Shown here: positions 53,093 to 61,600 of the stretch, one piece after another
Position numbering within the stretch: position 1 is the first letter of the stretch
How the letters are laid out: every line of letters starts with the position of its first letter
Source: Streptomyces sp. TLI_171
GTDB taxonomy: Bacteria; Actinomycetota; Actinomycetes; Streptomycetales; Streptomycetaceae
NCBI RefSeq assembly: GCF_003610255.1
Contig: NZ_RAPS01000001.1
Span: forward strand, 5,979,001-6,043,000
Direction: 5' to 3'
Length of the DNA: 64,000 bases
The notes under the pieces: generated by a model
Told to the model about the DNA's origin: nothing
Database searches by the model: none
Seen by the model: the letters and a program-made list of their open reading frames with translations, nothing else
Position numbers and translations under genes: made by a program

Positions 53093-54632
53093 GGGTGGCC
53101 ACTGTGCCGCGTGCCGAGGGGCGCTGTCGACGCATTTACGTTCTCCGCGGCGCAGCGTGCACCGCCCACAACTCGTCGTCGCCTTGCAAGGGCTTCGGCC
53201 GAACCGCCCCGCACCCCGAATCATCAATCCCGAAGTGATCCAACCACCTTGGAGGTCATTTCGTTAGGAGTTCTTAGTGCTGGCGAACATTCTCCGCACC
53301 GACGCCGACGCCCACCGGCAGCTGCCCGCCGACAGCGAGCTCGTCCAGGCCGTCGCCGTGCTCGCCCGTGCCCAGCAGAACGCGGTCTGGGACCGCACCC
53401 AGGCCGGCAACAAGCTGACATCGCACCTGCGTCAGTACTTCCCCGGTTACCTGGCGGCCGTCGGCCACCGACGCGAAGGGATGTTCCACCCGATCGCCCG
53501 CGTCCTCCTCGCCGCGGCACCGACTCCGCAGCAGGCCGCCAAGCTCACCCGGACCCAGCTGCGGGCCCTGCTGAAGAAGGCTGGCCGCAAGAACACGATC
53601 GACGCTGAGGCCGAGCGCCTACACGCCGCGCTCAGGACGCCGCAGATGCGCCAACTCCCTTTGGTTGAAGAGGCCATGGGCAGGCAAGCCAGCGCACTGC
53701 TGCGTCAGCTGGACGCCGCCTGCATCAGCGCCGACGACCTCGCCGAAGCCACCACCGAGGCCTTCGAGGAGCACCCTGACGCTGCGATCATCACCAGCTT
53801 CCCCGGCCTCGGCCCCCTCAGCGGCGCCCGCGTCCTGGCCGAGATCGGAGACGACCGCTCCCGCTTCGCCGACGCCAGGGGCATGAAGGCATACGCAGGC
53901 GCGGCCCCCATCACCAGGGCCTCCGGCAAGAGCACGGTAGTCATGGCCCGCAGAGTCAAGAACCAGCGACTGGCCGGGGCCGGCTACATGTGGGCCTTCT
54001 CAGCCATGGCCCACTCGACCGGAGCCCGGGCACACTACGACCGCCGCCGTGAAGCCGGCGACCGCCACACCGCAGCCCAGCGCAACCTCTTCAGCCGCAT
54101 GATCGGCTGCCTCCACCACTGCCTCACCCGGCGCACGAACTTCAACGAGGACATCGCCTTCCCCGCGCCACGAGAAGTCCAGCTGTCCCTCGCAGCTTGA
54201 CGACTCTTCCGCATCGGATGTCTTCTTGCCGACATCGGCGCCCTGACTCACGGCGGGGACGTTGGTCGAGGTCTTCACGCTCTGCGAGTCGAGAATGCAG
54301 GCCGTTGGCTCTGGATCGCGGCCTTCTGCGGTGCGGAGCAAGCGCCGGAGGAGGCCGTTGAGCTGCTCGAACACTCCCTCGCGCTGCCACTTGGCGAAGT
54401 AGGCGTAGACGGTCTCCCAGGGCGGGTAGTCGTGTGGGAGGTAACGCCAGGGGATGCCGGTGCGGTCGACGTAGAGGATCGCGTCGAGGAGGTCGCGCAG
54501 GTCGTGCTCGGGTGGCCGGCCGAAGGCGAGGGCGCGGGCGGTACGTTCCTGGCGCCAGGCGGTGAGGGTGGGCTCGACCAGGGACCAGCGGGCGTCGGAC
54601 AGGTCGCTCGGATACGGTCGACGATCCGTCAT

Positions 54633-54866
54633 GATGACGGCATACTGCGGGATTGCCGTTCTGCCCATAGGCCGCGGCGATGGCGGGACAAGTACACACA
54701 GGCCCGGCTTCCTGGGATGAGACAGGAGGAAGCTCGCAGTTCAGGCGGTGGTCCGTGTGCAGGCGACACTCCTGCTGGTCACCGTCTCACCAGCCCCGGC
54801 AGACACACCGTCGAGTGAACCGTAAAACGCCGCAATCCATTGCCTATAAGGGCAAAACACCCAGTA
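54633..54866. other. Intergenic between IS elements
   Basis: About 230 bases. It should hold the right end of the split IS5 element; no terminal repeat could be matched. No ORF supported. Confidence 0.35.
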
Positions 54867-54898
54867 AGGGCTGTCCCGTAACCGCAGCAGGCTGAGGG

Positions 54899-55200
54899 TC
54901 ACGCAGTATCCGGGTCGGTGCCGATGGCGCCAGCGGAGCGAAGCGATCGCCCGAGGTCTCCGGTGAGGATGCGGGGGTGTCGCCGCCACCACCACAGGTC
55001 GGGGCCCGGCAGCCTGTGGAACTGGTCGAGTGCTTGGCCGTCGTCGTCGACGGTCGCGGCCCTGTACCGATCGTCCAGGGCTTTGATCTGGGGAGTCCAG
55101 AGCTGGACGATGTGTTCGTCCAGGAGGATCCACGCCTCGTGGAGCCAGTTTCGGCAATAGAGGTCGTTGGTGTACTCGTAGACGTCGTCGTCGTCTGGTC
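54899..55200 (-). pseudogene. Truncated hypothetical gene inside IS ends
   Basis: A frame without a start codon reads VYEYTNDLYCRNWLHEAWI, then LLDEHIVQLWTPQIKALDDR, QALDQFHRLPGPDLWWWRRH and ends DPDTA with TGA at 54899-54901. The composition (many W, H, Y, D) and GC pattern are those of a true Streptomyces protein. The 5' end is lost at the junction with the transposase fragment. Function unknown. Confidence 0.6.
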
Positions 55201-55205
55201 GTCGC

Positions 55206-55539
55206 TGTCGGCCGACCCCTGCCCGGCAACCGGAACGACTGCAAGGCCTGGGAGGAATCCGGCGCCAAGGACGCGGTCGGCCGGACCACGACGATCGCCG
55301 ACGGCGGCTACCCGGGCACTGGCCTGGTCATCCCGCACCGCCGACCCAAGGGCGGCGAGCTCACCGAGTGGCAAGCCGAGCACAACCGCGAACACAAACA
55401 GGTCCGCGCCCGCGTCGAGCACGTCTTCGCCCGAATGAAGACCTGGAAGATCCTCCGCGACTGCCGCCTCAAGGGCGACGGCGTCCACCACGCCATGCTC
55501 GGCATCGCCCGCCTGCACAACCTCCTCCAGGCCGCGTGA
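55206..55539 (+). pseudogene. IS5-type transposase, C-terminal third
   Basis: The frame gives RPLPGNRNDCKAWEESGAKD, TTTIADGGYPGTGLVIPHRR (Asp), EHNREHKQVRARVEHVFARM (Glu region) and LGIARLHNLLQAA with TGA at 55537-55539. The N-terminal part is deleted. Confidence 0.82.
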
Positions 55540-55626
55540 GGCGGGCGACCGCCGAGCATCGACCCGCGCCCGAGACGCCCGAAGATCAATTACGGGACAG
55601 CCCTGAGGGCATAAAGAGCAATTCGA

Positions 55627-58600
55627 TCACATCAAATGCCCTCTGAGGCCTGCCCCGGTGGCTTGACGGTCGGTGTCCTTGCCAACCAAGTCCGTAGCCC
55701 TGCCACCAGCCTCGGTCCAAGGTCTGGGGGTTCCGCCAGGGAGGTCCGTACTGTAGCGGGTGGCAGTAGCGACACGGATGGAAATCACGGCGTGTGCGGC
55801 TTCGGGGTCGACGTAGAGGGCGTAGGCCGTCACCCCTGCGAGAAGTGCCCTGCGCCGGAGTTCGGCCTGCGTGACGGGATCGGTCCCGGCGAGCAGATCC
55901 GGCCCGGACAGCAGCGGACGGATCAGCCTCCACGCATCCGTCACCAGGCCGTCCGCCTCATCCTCACTCACCAGCGACATGAGATGCTCCCGCACCCGCC
56001 CGGGATCCCCCTCATCCCACACCGGATGCGCCTTCCCCTTCCCCTTCCCCTTCCCCGAGGCCACTGGGTCCTCGGCACCCTCCTCCGCCCGGAGCCAGGC
56101 GTCGAGATACCCACTGAAAACCCCACCGGCCTCCCCACCGTCCCAGGCCCCGCGGGCGCCCATGACAGCCTCCGGCCCCCCACCGACACCCCTTCCCGCC
56201 GGACTTAGCTGCGAAGTATCGCTTCCCGACAGCATGGCGAACACGCGCTCGGCGACTGCCGAGCCGGACCTGTCGGCGGGGTTACGAACGGGCGGGGCCG
56301 GGTTCACGGCGGAGCCGGCCGAAACGGTTCCCCTTGCCGCGCCCCGCACGCCCACGTCGCCCGCCGCGCCACTCCCGGCCGCGTTGCCGCTCCGGCTGCC
56401 GGATGGTCCCGCGCCTTCGCTCTGCGTGACAGGGGTGGTCGTCGGGCCGGTCGTGGACGCCCCGCTCGTGCCCACGTGTCGCTGCTCCGGCTTCTTCGCT
56501 CCGCCGAGCATTCGGATCTGCCCGGTGTCCGAATCCGTCACCGCGGCCAAGCCCGCCCAGGCTTGGATTTCCTGCAGCAGCACCCACGGGTCGATGTCGT
56601 GAACGTTGAGGGCGTTTTCGGCGTCGTTCCAGGCGTTGGTGAGGCGGTCGACGTCGGTCTCGCCGTTGCTGAGGGCGTTGGTGTAGTCGTCGAAGGCCTG
56701 CTGCCAGCGTGCCCAGGCCTGGTGCCGGGCAGATCCCTCCGGAGTGGAGACAGACCCCAGGCGGCGCTCGAGTATGGGCGTGAGACCGGGGTCCTGGTTG
56801 CCGGCAAGAGCGGGTGCGCCGCCGCCCGCAGCGGGAGCGTCGGGTCGTCGGGGGGCCTTCGGGTCGGGGATTGGGGGGGTGTCGACGGAGTGCCGGAATT
56901 GCCAGAGGTCGGTGTCGGCCGGTGCGGAGGCGGGCCCGGTGGTAGGGGGGTCGGGGTCGATTCCGAGGCCGAGTATGAAGTCGTGCAAGGTGGCGTCGGT
57001 GCCCATGGCGGTGTCCATGGCGGCGTCGGTGTCGGGTTCCGGGTGGGTGGGAGGTTGGAGGGCCATCCAGTGGCGCTCGTAGTTATTGACGAGGGTGACG
57101 GAGGGTCCGGTGGTTGGGGGGAAGTGGGGGCGGGCGAGGGTTTCGAGTGCGCCGTCGGGGTCGAGTCGTCTCAGGTCGATGCCGAAGACGAGGCGGGCGA
57201 GGTAGGGAGTGATGTCTCCGGCGCGGTCGTGCCAGTTCCGGGGGGTGGCGATGGCGTCGGCGATGCCGGCGCGGACGGCGTCGGCGTGGGCTTCGTCGGG
57301 AAGGTGGGGGTTGGTCCATGCCATGCCTTCGAGGACGGGGAACTGGCTTTCTTCGAGGGCGTTCCACAGCGGGCGTTGGGGGCCGGTCGGGTGGGCGAGT
57401 TCCGCTCTCAGACGGTTGGCGAGGTGGGTGCGCAGGCCGAGGGGGGTGGGGGCGATCCCTCGTGCGGTGAAGGTCTGGGCCGGGGCGGCCGCGAGGAGTG
57501 CGTGGTAGAAGCAGTCCCCGTCGCCGGGCGGGTTGTAGAGGGTCTGCCCGGAGCTTGACAGGTATTGGTTCTGCGCCGGGGACAGCCAGGGGTGCGCGGC
57601 CCGCCCCACCCCGGTGCCGCCCGCGGGCGGCACCGGGGTGGGGCGGGCCGCTAGGGTGCCCGGGCCCGCAGCGGTGGTGTCGGTCTGCCGGTGCGGGGGC
57701 GGGGGGTTCCCGGTCGTGGGCGCGGTCGCGGTCGTGGTGGTGGTTCTGCGGCGTTTGGCAGGCCGTCCCGGCGTTCCGCCGGCGGGTGCCTGGGGTTGGC
57801 GGCGGGCGGTGGGGGGTTTCTGGCCTGTCGGGTCCTGTGAAGTTTCCCCGACCGAGCGTGCGATTTCGAGCGCTTTCCTTCCGGGTTTGATGCCCACCAT
57901 GGCCAGGACCTCCGCCGTGGGCCCGGGGGCTTTCAGGAACTCCCCGACGGTCTCGGCTGGCACTCTGCCGAAGCGCTCGTGGCCGTCAAAGTAGCCACCC
58001 AGAGGAAACTCTTGCCCGTAGGCGGTGGTGAATGTCCCGCCCTCGCCAGGGGCCGGCAGCCCGGCGCTGCCCGCGGCAATGTGGTCCAGCAGAGCCAGTA
58101 GCGCCTCCAGGGACGGGACCTGCACCACTCCGATCGACGGCATGCCCGCCGCGACCAGCGCCGCCAGCGTCTCCCGCGACACCGCACCCCTGCCCCGGCC
58201 GAGGTTGTAGAACCACCGGCCGGTGACAGCGGCGCCGTCGGCGTCGGCCTCCGCCACCGTCTCCACTTGCTTGGGCATGAGGCCGGTGCGGCCGGGGGCC
58301 GCCGCCTGCCAGGCCTGCAGGGCCTCCACCGCCCGCACCTGCTCCGTGCGCGTGCGGGGAGGGGGCGCTGGCAGGCCCAGCCTCCCGGCCGCGCCGGCGG
58401 CTCCGCCCAGCTCCCGGTACTGGGCGGTGCTGAGCGTGGCATCGCCGGCCCGGACGGCCCACCAGTAGTCCCGCAGATTCTGCGGCTGCCTGTACGCGTC
58501 TTCGAAGGCGGGTCCCTCGTCGGGCTCCGTGGCGTCCGGGTTGTCCTCTGCCCAATCGGCCAGGGCCCGCACGAACTCCTCCGATGCGTGTACCCGTACG

Positions 58601-61600
58601 GGCCCGGTTCGCTGCAGGCCCGCCGCGTGCAGCGCCGCCCACGTCTCCCGCGACACGCACGCCAGGCCCCGGCCGACGTCGTAGAACCATTGACCGGTGA
58701 CGGCGGAGCCCTCCGCGCCCCTGGGCACCACCACCTCTCGCTCCCCGGGCATGCGGCCGGTGCGGCCGGGGTCCGCCGCCTGCCAGGCCTGCAGGGCCTC
58801 CACCGCCCGCACCTGGTCGGCACGCGTGCGAGGGGCTGGCAGGCCCAGCCTCCCGGCCGCGCCGGCGGCTCCGCCCAGCTCCCGGTACTGGGCGGTGCTG
58901 AGCGTGGCATCGCCGGCCCGGACGGCCTGCCAGTAGTCCCGCAGATTCTGCGGCTGCCTGTACGCGTCTTCGAAGGCGGGTCCCTCGTCGGGCTCCGTGG
59001 CGTCCGGGTTGTCCTCTGCCCAATCGGCCAGGGCCCGCACGAACTCCTCCGATGCTTGCACCCGTCCGGGCCGGGTCGGCTGCAGGCCCGCCGCGTGCAG
59101 CGCCGCCCACGTCTCCCGCGTCACCCACGCCATGTTCCGGCCGACGTTGTAGAACCACCGGCCGATGACAGCGCCGCCGTCGGCGTCGGCCTCCGCCACC
59201 GTCTCCACTTGCTTGGGCATGCGGCCGGTGCGGCCGGGGGCCGCCGCCTGCCAGGCCTGCAGGGCCTCCACCGCCCGCACCTGCTCCGTGCGCGTGCGGG
59301 GAGGGGGCGCTGGCAGGCCCAGCCTCCCGGCCGCGCCGGCAGTCGCAGCAGCGGCCTTCTTCGTCCTCAGGGCCTCTTCCACGACTCTCCCGGTGCGTTC
59401 GGGATCGTGGTTGAGGCCGCGGGCGATATTGAGGAACACCATGAACACGGATCGCTGGAGGTCCTCGTTCAAGCCGGAGGGCACCGGCGCGATCTGGTTG
59501 ACCAACGTATGCGCTTGACCGACCAATCGCCGGGCCTCCGCAACGTTCCCCACCTCGGCCGCCAGGCGGTCGAACAATTGCTGCACCTGGGCCGGCCCGG
59601 CTACGAACGTGGAGTCCCCGCCCACCGGCCCGTCACTACCGGCATCCCATACCGGGCCATACACCGCTCGCCCGGACTCACTGCGCCTCCATCCACCGAG
59701 ATACCCCCTGAGCGCAGCGATGAAATCTCCCGGTCCGCCGCCACCTTCCGCGGCAGCACTGGGCCCAGCAGTCGCAACCCCACCGTCCTGAACCCCGGCT
59801 GCGGGGATCGGGTTCGCCGGATGCGGATTGCTCGTTCCCCAGTGGGGCTGGTAGAGGCTCTCCGTCTGGCTGACCGTCAGGGTCTGCCCGACGGCGGTCG
59901 GCAGGTCCGCCGCATTGAGGGTCTCCTCGGTGGCAATGGCAGTGCCGGCCGCGTCGGTGACCGGAACGCCCGGAACGGCGGGGGCCGTGGTGGTCGGTGA
60001 GGGGGTGAAGAAGCTCCCGCCCGTCTCCCGGGCCGGGTGGGGGTGGGTGTTCGGGCCTGCGGAGGTCTCCTGATCCGCTGCCGCCTGGTTGAGGATCTGG
60101 ATCATTTCGGCGTCGTGCGACGACCTCGCTGCCGGGGATTCGGCCAAAGTCCGAAGGAGGTCCTCTTGTGTGCGGAGCCAGTCGAGTGTCGCTGCTGAGG
60201 CGTCGGCGCCGTTCACTACCCGTGCGAGTGCGGGAACGGCGACGAGCGCCGTCCACAACAGGCTGCCGTCGCCCTTGTCGTAGGCCCGGTCCTCGGCGAG
60301 GTCGGGGTGGCGAGCCACGAGCCTGTCCAGCGTGTCGTGGTGCATCGTCAGTTCGGAGGTGTCCGCGAGGGTGGTGGCGGTGCCCTCGAGGATGCTGAAC
60401 CAGTCGGTCAGGGCGTCGGGGTGGCCGGGGGCCGTCTGCCCGCCGGCGCCACCCACCTCCTGACCGACGACCGGACCACCCGCAACTGCGTAGCCAGTGG
60501 TGGTCCGTGCGCCGGTGATCTCCCCCGCGCCGCCGGGGTCCGCACCGCTGGACGATCCCGCACCCTCCCGCGTGCCCGGGCCGGTGGACGACCCCGCCAC
60601 AGGCTCGACCGGAGCGAGCATGCCGGCAGGATGCGGCTCGCTCCAACCCTTCCGGTAATGCTCGAAGAGGTCTCTCACCTGCCCGGTCGTCAGGACTGCT
60701 GCGTGGTCGGACGGGAGATCCGCCAGCACCGCCACGAAGAGCTGAAACCGCAACGGCGGGATGGGTTTGGTCATCTGCCGAACGAAATCATCGCAGATTT
60801 CCCGCTCCGTCTCCCGAAACCAGGCGGCAAACGCCGGCACCCGGACCAGTGCCACGCCCAACACGGTCCGGATCTCCAAGGAAGTGTGAAGGCGCGGGAA
60901 GGCCTCCAGGGTCGGGGCCAGTTCGCTCCAGCGGGAAACGCCGGGAAGACCGTCTCGGACGAAGCGCCTATCCGCGTTCAGGTCTTCCTTGGTGGGCATG
61001 GGCGTGGTGCGGGCGTCTGCCGGGAGCGTGCTGAGAACGATGGCGAATCCCCCGAGCTCCCGGTGTATCCGGGCGCGCGTCAGAGCGGCGGCCTCGTCCT
61101 CCGGGAGCTCATTGACCCAACTGACCAGAGAATGTCGGTTGACTTTGCTGAAATAGCGGACGCTCGCCAGGGTGACGTTGCCGGCGGTGGTGAGGAACTC
61201 GGCGAACGCCCGGGACCTGCGCGCCGCTCTCCACGGTGGACTATTTTCGATGGCTGCTCTGCTCAACTGGGGGTGGGCCTCGAGAAGGTCGGCGAGGTGC
61301 TCGATCCCGTCCACCCCGCGGTGGGCGAGCAGGGCGGCACGGTCACTCCCGCGAATGGCCACGACGGCCGGGTTGCGCGGGGCTCCGCCGTTGACACTGC
61401 CGGTGACGCTCTTGCGGGCGGTGTCGGTCGTGGTGTCTTCGGTCCTAGTGGTGGCGTGGAGTGCGAGGAGGTTGTGGGCGGTGTCGGGATCGGCGTGGAG
61501 GGCGTAAGCGGTCACCGCGGCCAGCCGGGAGCGCCGCCGCAGCATCTCGCGCGTCGACGGATCGGTCGCGATGACCACACTGGGCCCCTTCTTGGGCAGA

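Larger units (their letters stand above)
51428..53273. mobile_element. IS5-family transposon carrying a methyltransferase gene
   Basis: 1846 bp with imperfect terminal repeats of about 55 bases. Both ends carry GAACTCCTAACGAAATGA followed by CTCCAAGGTG and TTGGATCACT with single differences. The target duplication TTA is at 51425-51427 and 53274-53276. It contains a transposase on plus and a SAM methyltransferase on minus, converging. Confidence 0.9.
51092..54200 (+). pseudogene. IS110 recombinase split by a transposon
   Basis: The N-terminal RuvC-like part (51092-51427: VRVFCGIDWASDHHDIAIV, VAIETSHGLLVAAL, RKKSDHLDAL) and the C-terminal part (53277-54200: VLANILRTDADAHRQLPADS, SFPGLGPLSGARVLAEIGDD, AYAGAAPITRASGKS) join through the duplicated TTA to give 419 residues without a stop. 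The sequence at the join becomes SDHLDALVLANILRTD, the normal family pattern. The recombinase is inactive as it stands. Confidence 0.88.
50746..54221 (+). mobile_element. IS110-family element with internal transposon
   Basis: Inserted in an IS5 gene. The dinucleotide CT lies on both sides (50744-50745 and 54222-54223), and there are no terminal inverted repeats, as usual for IS110. Removing the inner transposon leaves about 1627 bp: a 346-bp left non-coding end, the recombinase gene and only 21 bp on the right. A long left end is where IS110-group elements encode their bridge RNA. Confidence 0.82.
50315..54632 (-). pseudogene. IS5-family transposase split by an IS110 element
   Basis: The N-terminal half lies at 54632-54224 (MTDRRPYPSDLSDARWSLVE, ILYVDRTGIPWRYLPHDYPP, ACILDSQSVKTSTNV, GADVGKK). 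The C-terminal half lies at 50745-50315 (IAGRKRNIVTDTIGLLL, ASVQDNAAG, DMGYKNTVVEHGA, RRWVVERSFGWLMNHRRLAR). Joining the two parts across one copy of CT gives exactly 840 bases, an uninterrupted gene of 279 residues. The insertion is therefore clean and fairly young, and the target gene was otherwise intact. Confidence 0.87.
54867..55604. mobile_element. Deleted IS5-type element with GGGCTGTCCCGTAA ends
   Basis: Terminal repeats AGGGCTGTCCCGTAA at 54867-54881 and its inverse at 55590-55604. The inside has only the C-terminal third of a transposase and a truncated foreign gene, so it is a deletion derivative. It borders the 3' end of the giant gene. Confidence 0.75.

Noticed and set aside
54000..54668. 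Intact 222-codon minus-strand IS5 ORF
   Set aside because: Only the part before 54224 matches a transposase; the remainder is antisense to the IS110 recombinase.
58010..59345. Repeats considered as a CRISPR or non-coding satellite
   Set aside because: The unit is about 470 bp, keeps the reading frame and encodes a repeated protein domain.
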